DNA of 64,000 nucleotides from Ancistrus triradiatus (GCA_025084515.1 JAJAGP010002213.1:62001-126000), one strand, 5' to 3'; shown: positions 44,957 to 56,850, counted from the first letter of the stretch. Notes: generated from the sequence alone by a model not told the origin. Made by a program: numbers and translations.

Positions 44957-46089
44957 TTAAAAAATGAGAGAGGTACAAAAAATGCTTCTCTAGCTGATTC
45001 GTAACTGGTTGACAAATGGTGACAGCATAGATTCTTTTAGCATTTCAAAGTTTTTTCTATGGTCAGATGTTGCACAAGATCCCTAATCAATAGATTGCAA
45101 GTTGGAGAAAATCTTGCTTTTCATTTAAGCAGTATGATTCTCCTAGTCAGGACAACTTATCATGTTTTTGTGACATTGGTTGAGAAAGAGTACCTGTAGT
45201 ACCATGACAAATAGTGCAATGATAGCAATAGGTTTTATGGATATTTCTACCAGGTTTGAAAGGAATTTGAATATAGATTGCCAAAAATCTGTCAGTTTTT
45301 GGGCAAAGTCAAAACATATGTGATAAAGTGACTGGTGTTGTTCCACAAGGTTCCACAGCTGAGATTGATGTTTTGTGTTAATTTGGTCAATCTTGCTTTA
45401 AACCAGTGAGATGTATGTTCAGCCTTGAAGATGAGTGCATTTTTTCTATTGTAGATTGCCATATGCCCTCAGAAAGATCCATACCTAATTCTTTTTCCCA
45501 TCTGCTCTTTAAACGTGTCAGGGATTCTAAATTGACTTGAGTGAAGTGTAGATATTGCCCACAGCCTCTTTAGGGTAGGAAATGAGCTCCAAAACAGATT
45601 CAAGGAGACATCTGGGCGATAATAATGGAAAGTGATCTGAGTGTGAAGATACAAAGCTGGAGGTTGCAAAAATTTGATGTGAGAATTAGGGATTTTGAAT
45701 ATTAATCGCATATGCTCAAATGATGCAAAATTATCAACATATCTATAATAAGTCTCTTAATGTATCAAGTTCAATCTTGGTCCAGGTATTGAAAAGTGCA
45801 TTTATGTTTCTTGGAATAGCGGCCTTGATTAATAAAATTATTAACTAAAAAGATTTATGTGAACTGTAACCAAGCTCTCAAGGAATGCTTAACCTCTGGG
45901 CTCAAAGAATATCTGAGTACAGGTACAAGTGGTAGGAACCTAGAGTAACATGAAGCAGGTAAGGAGCCAGGACAACATAACAAGCCATTAGACAAGCTTT
46001 CTAGTATGGTGTAAAGAAAACGCATTTAATTATATTTCGTGTTTAATTTAATTTCATTTAAATCAATTTCATTTAATTAAATGTTGGAA
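44953..46089. other. Unassigned stretch with repeat-like wording
   Basis: Phrases at 45240-45760, such as GTCAAAACATATGTGATAAA and TGCCATATGCCCTCAGAAAG, have the style of the UTR or decayed coding region of a fish LINE on the minus strand. I could not identify a protein motif, so it is left unassigned. Confidence 0.3.
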
Positions 46090-46924
46090 ACCACCTGCTT
46101 TTTTTCACCTTCAAATGTCGTTTAATCATATACTGACTTCTCTGGGCTTGGAGGCATCTGGGATGGACCATCACACAGTGGAAACTTTTTGGGAAGAAAT
46201 GGATGCTGTGTCTTCCGGACAATCTAGACTATTATCAGCAACAAGTCCAAAAGCCAGGCTCTGTCATTGTATTGGGTTGTTCCACTGCCAATGGCAAAGG
46301 TCATTTACATATCTGTTATTCAGCATTAATGCAGAAAACTACATTGAGATTTTAGAGCAACATAAGCTGCCTTTAATCTTTCCCAGGAACGTTTTCATTT
46401 TGCAACAAGACAGTGAAAAACAAATAACAGATGCAAATAAATCAGAATCAGAAATCAGAAAAGGTTAGGACTAAAATATGCAAATCCCTTCAAAGTTTTT
46501 CTTTGAGAAACACTGTTTTAAAACATTTCAATAATTTCCTCACACATTTACTGATAAACTGGTGATCCTCTGCCCATCTTTGGTCCTCAAAACGTCAGCC
46601 TTTCCTTGATACTGATTTTGTATCAAATCATGATTGTTTTGACATCACCTATTTGCAAATCATATCATTATTTAGATTTTACCTCATTACTAGACCTAAA
46701 TTGCCTCTGTCCCAACTTATTTTGGAATGTGTAGCAAGCTTGAAATGCAGGAATGGATGTTCATTAACGAATTAAATGAAGGTGACCAGACAAAACATAA
46801 AATACCTAGGGTTCATACTGTCTGCAATTAAATCAAAAGTCAAAGTGAATGTAAGAAACACTGCATATTTTTTATTATTTGCATTTTAAATACTGTCTCA
46901 ACTTTTTCTGATTTAGAGTTGTAC
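46090..46924 (+). mobile_element. Mariner/Tc1-type element, family F, decayed copy
   Basis: The plus-strand coding remnant starts around GACTTCTCTGGGCTTGGAGG and keeps a reading of SATSPKARLCHCIG, followed by LFSINAENYIEILEQHKLP and a second-Asp-like FILQQDSEK, in which DNA of relatives has FQQDNAK. The region between the second acidic residue and the SPIENVW Glu motif is deleted. The 3' flank has GTCCCAACTTATTTTGGAAT, AGCTTGAAATGCAGGAATGG and ends in CAACTTTTTCTGATTTAGAG. Pieces of the same family are at 1895 and 6760. The first catalytic Asp is also lost (ETFWEEMDAV instead of the WSDES block). Confidence 0.65.
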
Positions 46925-49194
46925 ATATAAAAAGTAGGACTTCACCACTAATATATCACTAGTCAAACATACAAAGTTTATCATAGTGGCTTCCCATCCC
47001 CAGTCACCAACAAGAATGAGTCTAAATCCCTTCAAATGTATTCACACATTAGGTGTTTGTGTGATCTATCAGGTTTCTCCACTGTTAAATTTAACAAATA
47101 AGATTTTAATTATGAAAAATAAAAACTAGAAATAAGAAATTGGTGCTCATTAAATAGTAACCCAACACCTCTACCACAGCTCAGTCATTCCATTTTCTTG
47201 ACTGCAATTATAAAACCGTTTAAACAATTATTTAAGCAGTTGATAAGACTAATGAGGTTCTTAACTGAGGTTAATGGTAATAAGTGGTTATAGTTGTAGG
47301 CTACTTATCTCCTTGGGAGATGGTTTTATTCCAGTTTAAACATAGACAGTGTTACTATATAATGTTCATCACCAAATAAAGGTAAAATATATAGTGAGTT
47401 TTAAGTCTCTTCCATAACACAATTAAAGTAGCACTGTCTTTAGAAAATGTTTGCTTTCAACGTAGGATGGTTAGAGATGCAAAAACAAAAAATCTCTCAT
47501 GGTCACTGTTTTAATGTAGAAGATGGTACTCTATTGGGTCAAACAAATCCCAGAATCTACATCTAGACATCAATAAACTATTTGAAGTCTTTGCTTTCAT
47601 CTAACCACAACAAAAGGCTGGGGTTTGCAGCTATTAGAAACTTTGTCTGTGTTTACAACAGATGGTTATACAGAAGTCCACAAGAGAGAATCTAGTTCTC
47701 TGCATGATATGGGGAAATGTTTTATTTTATATTGCTATCAGATGCTCTTTATACTCCAATTTCAAGCATTATAGCAGAATCCTCTTGACCATTGTCTTAG
47801 CAAAGATTGGTTACACGAAATTGTAAATGTAGAGGTGCCAATAAATTGTGACTGTGATAGCTGTTTTTTTCTTAGTATACATTGAATGTAAAAATAGAAT
47901 GGATTTTCCATAGTGTGACATTACGCTAAACATACTTTTTTCATGAGATCTTTTTAAAAACTTACTATTAACCATGGTGTCAAATTCTGGAACTGATTAT
48001 TACAAACTCCCATGTAAACAGCAAAAGAACAAACAGTGGGTGAGGTGATGACAGATGGATCAGTGAGTCATCATAACAGTGCATCATACAGTCATGTACA
48101 CCATATGGGCAGTCATACAGTCAAGGATATGGCTTTGCATACTTTCCTGATGCATATACTTAGGGTGGCCAAACAACCCATTTTTCAGTCTATGTCCCGG
48201 TGTCCCAACTTATTTTTAAAATATGTACATTTGTCCCATATGTCAAAGAAAATTACATTTATGTAATAAACATTAACATTTATTGATTTTGAAAATGTAT
48301 GTAATTCAACCAATTATCAGCCACTCTTCATCATTACTTAATTCCCTCACTCACTATGGCTGATGTACCCCATAATATTAATAAACATATTCAAATGAAA
48401 AAGTTACAATACTGTACACACAGCATCCCATAGTACGCCAGAATTGAAAATCTTGGCAAAAGTAACTGTGTGACGTGCAAGGAGAAAGAACTAACAAACT
48501 CAGCAGAATAAGCATTAAAGTTTCTGACAGATTAGTGAGGGAATGAGGGGATTAAGAGCAATGCACACAGTGACCAGAAAAGCTCTGCATGCTACATCTC
48601 GGTTCACCCAACAGAATCCATCACCATCAGCTCTGTTCATTCTATTGTAGAGACTGATTGAGGGAAATCTCAGATTAAGTATTGCCAGTAAACGACAGTA
48701 TATCAACTGGTCCCTTAGTTGCTCAGCATTCAAAGAAGTGCCAATGCAGACAAGACTCACCAGTTCTTATACTTTAGATAGCAAATAACGATCCCCTGTC
48801 AAAGCAGTTAGCTTTTGTCACAGTACACCCAGGAAACATAAATAAATCTTTTCTCAACTATATTTCCACATTAAAACCATCAAAATCAAATTGAAAACAT
48901 TTATTTGAAAAACTGATAAATTATTAAAGTTTAACAGAAAAATACCTGGTTTGGATATGTGATCAGCCACTCTAGAGTAACCATTACATTACTCATTTAC
49001 CACCAATCACCTTCCAGAGCCACAGACCAGGCTAACTGATCTACACCTGACATAAATTGTAGCAGCTTTGAATACTTCAGTATAAAACACCTGGTCCTTG
49101 AGAATTCCACTGCAAGTAGTGTATGGTAACATGAGGAAATTTACCATGATGTGAAAGATGCTTTCAAAAGGACGCTGTGATAACTTGTAAGCCA
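46925..49194. other. Intergenic stretch, no gene recognised
   Basis: A dispersed-repeat-like phrase (TGTCCCGGTGTCCCAACT) occurs at 48191. Otherwise I see no repeat, gene or RNA. Confidence 0.45.
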
Positions 49195-49965
49195 CAAGTC
49201 AGGAGAATGACACAACAAGATTTCAGAGGCTTTAATGATTCATTGGAGTACCATTCAGAGCATTATTGATATGTGGAAAGTGTAGGGCACTGTCAGTAAT
49301 TTACCTTAGTTGGGTTGTCCCTCTAAACCAGATGAATGGACCAGGAGGATATTTATCAGCTAAACCGCCAAAAGGCCAGTGGCAATTTAAATACTTTAAA
49401 TACTTCTGATATCATTTGGCAAAAGCTTTTCTTGCCAGATGAAACCAAGATTTACATTTTTGGACTTAAATCCAAGTACTATGTTTGAGGAAAGTCTAAC
49501 AAAGCACACCACCCCAAATATACCATATTTACAATGAAAGATGTTTAGCGGGTGGGTCTGTGGGTCTGTAGCTGGCACTGGGCAATTTGTCAGGATTAAA
49601 GTGAAAAGGGATTCTGCCAAGTACCCTGATGTAAATCCAATAGAAAATCTTAACAATTCTGCAAGAAACAATGAGCTAGTATTCTCTTCCATTCTCTGTG
49701 TGCAAAGCTGAAAGGGACATAACCGAACACACTGATGGCTGTAATTAAGGCAAAACATAAATCAGGGGGTTGAACACTTTTCCAACCCTGTTATACTTAC
49801 ATTTTTCACTTAAAAAATATTTCAGAACTGCTGCCTCTTTTCTCATTACTTGCATGTTCTAAGGCAAATGTGTAAATAAAGCTGGAATTATTTTTTAATG
49901 GATTTTGCTTTCTGTAAGAAAAAAGTGAATACTTAAAATGGGTGTGATGATTTTCTATTGGCAAT
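49195..49965 (+). mobile_element. Tc1-like element, family H, strongly decayed
   Basis: At 49240-49330 the plus strand reads STIQSIIDMWKV then GTVSNLP, the second half of a first helix-turn-helix. At 49437-49500 it reads LPDETKIYIFGLKSKYYV, the first-Asp block, followed by a stop. Later DVNPIENLNN preserves the Glu motif (NPIENLW) and AKLKGT...TLMAVIKAKHKSG preserves the C-terminus. The 3' flank TTGAACACTTTTCCAACCCT resembles the end of the family. The second Asp is deleted. Confidence 0.65.
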
Positions 49966-51007
49966 GTAATGCTTCCCTGATTTAAAAAAAACCTACACAC
50001 AGTGCAAGAGGGAGAATAAATGAATAAGGCAGAGTGAGAGGCCGCTGATAAATAGAGACTCTAAAGAGACTCCAGGGGAACAAGAGACAGGCCTAAAGCA
50101 GTTCCACTTTAGTCAGTGCAATCAAGGTTTGCCTAAAATTAAATTAACAGCGACACTTGCACACATGCAAGTAAAACCAACACACACTACTGCAAACGCC
50201 AGAAAAGTGCCTCCACACATATACCTCTGTGCAAAAGTTTTACAGAATCTATGGACATTTTAAGTCTTCTGCATTAGTTTATCAGGGAAGGTACACATTT
50301 CTTTTGTAATGAACAAAACAGTATGATTCTACAGTATTATTTCCTATGTTGTTAAAAGAAGGAACATAGTAATTAACAGAGCACTTTCTAGATACAAAAG
50401 CTTATGGACAGCTCAGTGCATGATTAAATAAATCTAACAACTAGGTGCTACTAATTGAAACTGAATGATTAACTGAAACAGAAGCATCTGTGCAGAGGTA
50501 ATAAAGCTGAGTAAAAGATTATAGCAGCTGAACCTTAAAATCTTACATCAGCGTAAGAATGAGTATAGCACGAGATAAAAGGCAATTATTCTGCACTTGC
50601 AAGACCTCTCCCAAGCTGAACTTTCACAGTAGACAAGTGTTTCCAGATGTGCTGTCTAAGCTCTTTTGCACAAGCACAAACAAACAGCCTTGATGGATGA
50701 GTTGCAACTAAAAAGCTAAAAGTTCTCAGAGAAAGAAATAAAGCCATTTTACCTCACCCAAAGAAATATTACCTCATTCACGTCACTCTGTGCTTAACTG
50801 TTTTGGCTAAATTTTAAGAGCTATTCATCTATAAAAAACATCGCATTGGAAATAGCTTGACCTCTGACTGAGTGTAGTCCATGCCATACTGCATGTACCA
50901 TTTTTTAGCTTTTCTACTGGGAAGTAGTTTAAGAGTTGTGTATTAAGCAAGTATGTGTACCACAGGGGTTAAAAGAGTTTTCTCAATCAGAGAGGCACAT
51001 TTCAAAA
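49966..51007. other. Intergenic stretch, no gene recognised
   Basis: No protein-like frame or recognised repeat. Confidence 0.5.
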
Positions 51008-51098
51008 TCAAAGTCAAATTTATTTCTATAGCGTTTTCTACAATGGGGCATTGTCCCAAAGCAGCTTTACAAATATCTATGCCCATATCCCTAGTTGT
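51008..51098 (-). mobile_element. LINE 3' terminus fragment
   Basis: CAAATTTATTTCTATAGCG, then ACAATGGGGCATTGTCCCAA and GCAGCTTTACAA match the minus-strand 3' terminus of the LINE at 14803. The tail is reduced to one CAAAGTCAAA-like unit. Confidence 0.6.
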
Positions 51099-52355
51099 CA
51101 CCTGAAAAAAAGAGATGTATCTGAACTGGAACAGAACTGAACTTGTGCATCATTTGCATGGCAAGGGATATATTTTATTTAATTGCCTGAGCAAACTTTG
51201 CAGGCATTCTGTGTTATTACAGGAGCACTAACTACAGGGTGTGCCATATGCGCTGTGTCTGAATTTCAGTTTGTTCTGGATAATTTGCCAAAAAATATCA
51301 AAAATTATTTCATTTGTGGTGGCCTAATGACTTTCTATCACATCCAATCATAATTATACGGAATTACTAAAAAACAATTAACATAATATTCCTGTGAGCA
51401 GAGTGGGCATTTTGTGGTGGAAACTGAGGTTGAAACTTAAAAAAGCCCTGCATTCAGGCAGACTGAGTGTCCATCCATCAAAGGTAAAGTGTGCAGTGTA
51501 GTACTTAGATGTACTAACAACATATCATCTTATAATGCATCTCTCCAGAAAACAATGGGAAGTGATACCTTTTGGTTAATGTTAGAAAAATTTCATGGCT
51601 AGTTGCTTTGTGTACGTTTATGTGCTTAACCACAAAAAAAATGATGAAGGCAAGACAGATTTGATATCACTAAGGGAGTTAAAGAACTTTAACAATTTCA
51701 AGTTAAGTGCCTGTGAATTGGTTGGGGTATGTGCTGATATATGTTTGTTGCTCACTCCTAAAGCACTAATATACAGTATAACTGTGTGGAGGCGTTTTTA
51801 TTGGAAAAAGGTAAAGTAGTTTCCATTTTTTGTTTACTCAACCTGAGTAGTTGGGTAAATCTATTAAGGAACTTTTAAGGTGAATAAACGTTAATAATAA
51901 TTTTTATTTATTGTTACTGAAGTGTTTATTCCTTAATCGCTCACCTTGGAGTAGGGACATCTCTTCAACCTATTCAGAAACGTCTGTCCTTTTTGATACT
52001 TATGGGGATAAAGTTCCCATTAGTAAAAGTCTTAAAGAATTTTACAAATGAAAACAGATGCCTGACAAGGCCATTTTGTTCCTATGCATATGGTTTGCAA
52101 GAGGAACTAACACAGAGACTGTAACCATGTCCCTCATGGTGAGGAGGTGTGAGGAGGGAACAACTGATTATTTCTTGAGGTGTGAAATGAAAAGGAAGTC
52201 AAGAAGGAGAAAGATTTGAGATTTGTTGGTTAGATGCAAGCTGAGTAAGAGGGGTGCTGTGAATGGCACCTCATCCATAGAGAATACCTGGTTCCAGCTA
52301 ACTCTGGAAAAATTCCATGAGGCCATACAGAAATAGATGTCTGCCAGAAAAGGTA
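51099..52355. other. Intergenic stretch, no gene recognised
   Basis: A 74-codon plus-strand frame at 51595-51819 is lysine- and leucine-containing but has no recognised domain. No repeat was recognised. Confidence 0.45.
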
Positions 52356-52492
52356 CAGTCGTATGAAAAAGTTTGGGCACCCCTGATAATTTTCATGATT
52401 TTAGTTTATAAATCATTGGTTGTTCAGATCAACAACTTGAGTTAAATATATCATATAGCAGATGAACACAGTGATATCTGAGAAGTGAAATG

Positions 52493-52676
52493 AACCCCCC
52501 CCACCCCCCCCAACCCCCCCCACCACCCCCCCGCCCCCACCCCCCCACACACCCCCCCCCCCCCCCCACCCCCCACCCACCCCCCCCCCCCCACCCCCCC
52601 ACCCCCCCCCCCCCCCCACCCCCCCCACCCCCCCCCCCACCCCCCCCCCCCCCCCACCCCCCCAAACACCCACCTG
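52493..52676. repeat. Poly-C tract with scattered A
   Basis: About 180 bases are almost entirely C on the plus strand, broken by single A bases every few positions and two or three other bases. The G-rich complementary strand has many runs of three or more G and could form quadruplexes. Open frames (Pro-His or Gly-Val-Trp repeats) are artefacts. Confidence 0.95.
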
Positions 52677-52984
52677 ATTTTAGTTTTAATAAATCATTGG
52701 TTTTGTTCATATCAACAACTTGAGTTTTAAATATATCATATAGCAGATGAACACAGTGATATTTGAGAAGTGAAATGAAGTTTATAGGATTTACAGAAAG
52801 TGTGCAGTAATTATTCAAACAAAATTAGGCAGATGCATAAATTAGGGCACCCCAACAGAAAAATGACATCAATATTTAGAAGATCCTCCTTTTGTAGAAA
52901 TAACAGCCGCTAAACGCTTCCTACAGCTTCCAGTCTGGATTCTGGTTGAAGGTGCTTTCGACCATTCTTCTTTAGAAACATCTC

Positions 52985-53854
52985 CAGTTCAGTCAGGTTT
53001 GATGGTTTCCGAGAATGGACAGCCCACATTTTCAGTAATATTCATGTCTGGGGACTGAGATGGCCATTCCAGAACGTTGTACTGGTTCCTCTGCATGAAT
53101 GCTTTAGTAGATTTTGAGCAGGGTTTGGGTCGTTGCCTCGGTGCAACTTTGTCACTGATTCTCTTGAACATTGTTCTCAAGAATTCTGGATCTATTAACT
53201 GAATTCCAGCGACCCTCACTTTAACAGATTCCTAGTACCCTACCCTCCACTGGCCACAGCAGTCCACATAAGCAATGATGGAACCGCCATACCAAATCTT
53301 ACTGGGGTAGCAAGTGTGTTTGTCCTTGGGAGCGGGTTTTTTCTTTTTCCGCTCCTTGTTATGGTCCAATAACTCATTTTTAAGTTTCACATCAGTACAC
53401 ACACTTTAATTCGCAAAATTGAAGCTGATTGTCCAAATGTGGCTGTAGCACACCTCAATGACTCTGTTTGTGGCGTGTGGCTGGGCAGAAAAGCTTTCTT
53501 CTGCATTACTCTCCCATACAGCCTCTCCTTGTGCAAAGTGCGCTGTATAGTTGAACGATGAACAGTGACACCTCTGCAGCAAGATGAGGTTGTAGGTCTT
53601 GGAGGTGTGTGTGTGGCTTGACTATGATGTTCTCACCATCCTTCGTCCTCTCCTATCTGAGATTTTTTCTTGGTCTGCCACTTCGTGAGTCCCTTAACTA
53701 GAACTGTGCCTGTGTTTTCCATTGCCCTCACTATTTTCCTCACAGTAGAACCTGAACAGCCGAAATCTCTGAGAGAGCTTTTCCCTTTCCCTGAACCATG
53801 ATGTTGAACAACCTTTGTTTTCAGGCCATTTGAGAGTTGTTTTGAGGCTCCCAT
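52985..53854 (-). pseudogene. Tc1-like transposase of family D, decayed
   Basis: The start at 53854 gives MGASKQLSNGLKTKVVQHHG, a helix-turn-helix (SSLRDFGCSGSTVRKIVRAM) and a GTVLVKGLTKWQTKKKS hinge with remnants of the GRPR box. The central part, including the first Asp block, is shifted and cannot be followed confidently. At 53150-53030 the frame reads APRQRPKPCSKSTKAFMQRN and VLEWPSQSPDMNITENV, where the second Asp block has decayed from DNDPKH and the Glu motif SPDLNPIEN is altered but still has Glu. Stops and shifts make it inactive. Confidence 0.7.
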
Positions 53855-54451
53855 GTTGCCACTCTTCACAGAAGATGCAAAGAGGAGAAAAACTTCCAAT
53901 TGGCCACCTTAACACTTTCTCATAGTTGGATTCACTTGTGTATGTAGATCAAGGGTCAATGAGCTTACAAAACAAATTTTGTGTTCCAATAATTAGTGCT
54001 AAAGGTATTCAAATGACAAGGGTGCCCAAATTTATGCACCTGCCTCATTTTGTTTGAATAATTACTGCACACTTTATGTAAATCCTATAAACTTCATTTC
54101 ACTTTTCAGATGTCACTGTGTTCATCTGCTATATGATATATTTAACTCAAGTTGCTGATCTGAACAACCAATGATTTATAAACTAAAATCATGAAAATTA
54201 TCAGGGGTGCCCAAACTTTTTCATACCACTGTATACCTACAAGAGTACAAAGAGAGTCAGAAGAAAGTAAAGACTCAGCAAAAGGAATTCAAATGGCCCC
54301 ATTTGAAAAACAGTGAAAGTAATACATGTAAAGAGCCCAGGCACACTAGCCAATATTGCCTCCACTGAGATGGTCAAGAGAATAAGGAAGCTGTGAGCAA
54401 CCTTGAAACAGGGACAAATGACAGTATGGCTGCAGTTCCTACTGGAACTTA

Positions 54452-55155
54452 CAGTGGTGCTTGAAAGTTTGTGAACCGTTTAGAATTTTCTATATTTTCT
54501 GCATAAATATATTTTCACATCAGTCCTAAAAGTAGATACAGAGAACCCATTTATACAAATAAGAAAAAACTATTATACTTGGTCATTTATTTATTGAGGA
54601 AAATTATCCAATATTACATATTAGTGAGTGGCAAAAGTATGTGAACCTCTAGGATTAGCAGTTAATTTGAAGTTAAAATTAGAGTCAGGTGTTTTCAATC
54701 AATGGGATGACAATCAGGTGTGAGTGGGCACCCTGTTTTATTTAAAGAACAAGGATCTATCAAAGTCTGTTCTTCATAACACACGTTTGTGGAAGTGTAT
54801 CATGGCTCAAACAAAGGAGATTTCTTAGGACCTCAGAAAAAGTTGTTGCTGCTCATCAGGCTGGAAAAGGTTACAAAACCATCTCTAAAGAGTTTGGACT
54901 CCACCAATCCACAGTCAGACAGATTGTGTACAAATGGAGGAAATTCAAGACCATGGTTATCCTTCCCAGGAGTGGTCGACCAACTAAGATCACTACAAGA
55001 GCAAGGCGTGTAATAGTTGGCGAGGTCACAGAGGACCCCAGGGTAACTTCTAAGCAACTGAAGGCTTCTTTCACATTGGCTAATGTTAATGTTCATGAGT
55101 CCACCATCAGAAAATCACTGAAAAACAATGGTGTGAATGGCAGGGTTGCAAGGAG
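54452..55155 (+). mobile_element. Tc1-like transposon B4 (family B), left half
   Basis: The left end CAGTGGTGCTTGAAAG follows TA (54450-54451). Homology to family B ends at 55155 inside the transposase (GGTTGCAAGGAG), where different sequence begins that leads into the Penelope-like element. The right half of B4 is absent. Confidence 0.88.
54802..55155 (+). pseudogene. Tc1-like transposase N-terminal half of B4
   Basis: The ATG at 54802 gives MAQTKEIS and then a stop or shift (TTTCTTAGGACC has replaced the TCTGAGGACC reading). From 54926 the second DNA-binding domain is well preserved: MYKWRKFKTMVILPRSGRPT with the hinge, KITTRARRVIVGEVTEDPRV and STIRKSLKNNGVNGRVAR. The catalytic domain is not present. 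The first helix-turn-helix (GYKTISKEFGLHQSTVRQ in relatives) lies in another frame. Confidence 0.85.
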
Positions 55156-55231
55156 CCATGCACACCATGCACACTCTAAAACGAACAAACGAACGAAGAG
55201 TCAGGACCCTTCAGTAAGTTTGTCTTGATGC

Positions 55232-55597
55232 ATGCTCACCCAGGTTGAGAAAGATATCTTGGCTAAGTGGCTGAATTTTGCTGTGACACCAAGGCAAATA
55301 CCACTAGTGGAACTGATTTTAGCCACAGAAACAGAAATCCGCAACAACAACATTGCGGACATGGAAGCAGAACAACTGCGAATGAAAGTTTCAGCCTGCC
55401 TTAGCAATGCAAAGCCACCATCATCCAACATCAGCAGAGAGGAGAGGAATGCGCATACGACTCTCAGTAAGGATAATGACATCATCGTCCTTCCAGTGGA
55501 CAAAGGCAGGTGCGCTGTCTTATTAAACCAGACAGACTATCATGAGAAAGTTATAACTCTACTTAGAGACACTAACACTTATGAGCCCCTGAGGTAG
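55232..55597 (+). pseudogene. Penelope-like polyprotein, N-terminal segment
   Basis: The open frame reads LTQVEKDILAKWLNFAVTPR, then LILATETEIRNNNIADMEAE, and SSNISREERNAHTTLSKDND with IIVLPVDKGRCAVLLNQTDY. This is the segment just before and at the first RT motifs of Penelope-like elements (LNFAPTPR ... DIVILPADKGRATVVMD...DY). It ends at a stop after YEPLR. The following fingers and A motif of RT are deleted; the next recognisable piece is motif B at 55680. No product is likely. Confidence 0.8.
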
Positions 55598-55679
55598 TCC
55601 GAATGAAGCTGCAGGATGACCCCACTCTCAGCAATAGGGCCACCCTTAACTCGGACCAGGTCTGTTTTCTTCTGGAGCT

Positions 55680-55880
55680 GTGTCTTCAGTCCACCTATTT
55701 CACATGCAGTGGTTCTATAGGCAGAAACATGGGTGCGCCATGGGTTTCCCAGTTTCACCTATCGTGGCCAACCTGTATATGGAAGAAGTGGAAAAGAAGG
55801 CACTAAGATCCTATTCAGGAACACCACCCAGTCCTTTGTTCAGATATGTGGATGACTCCTGGCTTAAAATAAAATCTTAG
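55680..55880 (+). pseudogene. Penelope-like reverse transcriptase, palm motifs
   Basis: The frame reads GCAMGFPVSPIVANLYMEEV, the RT motif B region with its Ala-Met-Gly-x-Pro-x-Ser-Pro core, and LFRYVDDSWLKIKS, motif C with the YVDD catalytic pair. A TAG stop follows KIKS, and past the stop the same reading continues as EVPHFTDHINSVDKHIKFTR and LAFLDCEV, the next conserved blocks. The first catalytic Asp (motif A) is missing because of the deletion upstream. The reading frame is displaced relative to the N-terminal piece. Confidence 0.85.
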
Positions 55881-56099
55881 GAAGTACCACATTTCACCGA
55901 CCACATCAACTCAGTGGACAAACACATTAAGTTCACCAGGGAGGATGTGAAGAATGACAGGTTAGCTTTCTTGGATTGTGAGGTTGTGATTGGAGATGGG
56001 GGACGATTGAAAGTCATTGTTCAAAGTTTGACTCTCATCATCCACTGGAGCACAAACTAGGAGTCATCAGGACACTGTACCACTGAGCAGACAGTGTCC

Positions 56100-56686
56100 C
56101 CACTGACACAGAGGCCAAGGATGGAGAGAAATCTCACATTAAGCAGGCCCTGGGCAAATGTGGTTATACGAACTGGGCATTTGTCAAAGCCAATAAGACT
56201 CCCAAACAGTGCTCCAGCAGATCAACAAGAGGAGAACAACAACCGCAGTCTAAGCGTAAACCGGTCGTGATTCCAGTTGTGGCAGGAACAGTTGAGACAC
56301 ATATTTTCCAAACACCGCATCTCAATGTAGTGTACGCTGTTAAGTGCCAGGAGGATTGCCAGGAATTGTACATCGGGGAAACCAAACAGCCACTGGCGAA
56401 ACTTATGGCACAACATAGAAGAGCTACCTCATCAGGTCAAAACTCTGTGGTTTACACCCACCTACAGGCCAGTGGCCACTCTTTCAAGGATGAAGACTTG
56501 CAGATCCTTGATAGGGAGGAACGATGGTTTGAACGCGGAAAAAAAGAAGCTATTTTTGTAAAAAGGGAATGTCTATCCCTGAACCAAGGAGGGGGCTTCA
56601 GAGTACATCTCTCACCATCTTTCAACCCCGCTATCACAGCCCTTCCCCAATCCTGTGTGAATGGCACACATGGTCATTGTCTTTAA
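56100..56686 (+). pseudogene. Penelope-like GIY-YIG endonuclease region
   Basis: From 56267 an open stretch reads TPHLNVVYAVKCQEDCQELY and continues YIGETKQPLAKLMAQHRRAT, corresponding to the (G)xxYxVxC ... YIGET core of GIY-YIG nucleases with the conserved Arg of the helix (HRRA). It then reads VYTHLQASGHSFKDEDLQIL and ERWFERGKKEAIFVKRECLS, with the conserved His and the Glu that binds metal, then LNQGGGFRVHLSPSFNPAIT to a stop. This domain is intact as an open frame, the best preserved part of the element. It would nick target DNA in the full protein, next to the RT. Confidence 0.85.
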
Positions 56687-56805
56687 TGCATATGGCAATC
56701 TGCATATTAAACTAATTACCGGTCCCATTGTTAGGCAATGGTGCTGTATCAGTCGTTATGCAAAATGTGCTGTATATAAGACTGGGGAGGTTTTCCAACT
56801 AGTTG

Positions 56806-56850
56806 AGACTGAAGAAGTCACTTCGATGAGTTACGAAATGTTTCTCCCAC
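56806..56850 (+). other. Hairpin-like Penelope 3' motif
   Basis: The sequence ACTGAAGAAGTCACTTCGAT is followed by GAGTTACGAAATG. A similar arrangement is found at positions 80-115 on the minus strand. The GATGAG...GAAA spacing resembles the core of hammerhead ribozymes reported in Penelope-like elements, but the canonical CTGATGA is changed here to TCGATGA. It is noted as a structural motif, not as a working ribozyme. Confidence 0.35.

Larger units (their letters stand above)
52356..54231 (-). mobile_element. Tc1-like transposon, family D, with duplicated left terminal segment
   Basis: The left end CAGTCGTATGAAAAAGTTTG and right end (inward reading CAGTGGTATGAAAAAGTTTG) form a long inverted repeat, with TA outside both (52354-52355, 54232-54233). 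Inner parts of the repeat include GGGCACCCCTGATAATTTTC and AGCAGATGAACACAGTGATA. The left inner repeat is present twice (52397-52494 and about 52677-52780), separated by a poly-C tract; the right side has one copy. The element is 1876 bp. The transposase is on the minus strand. Confidence 0.88.

Noticed and set aside
52413..52818. Glycine- or proline-rich open frames
   Set aside because: They are translations of the poly-C/poly-G tract in six frames, with no start context or conserved part outside the tract.
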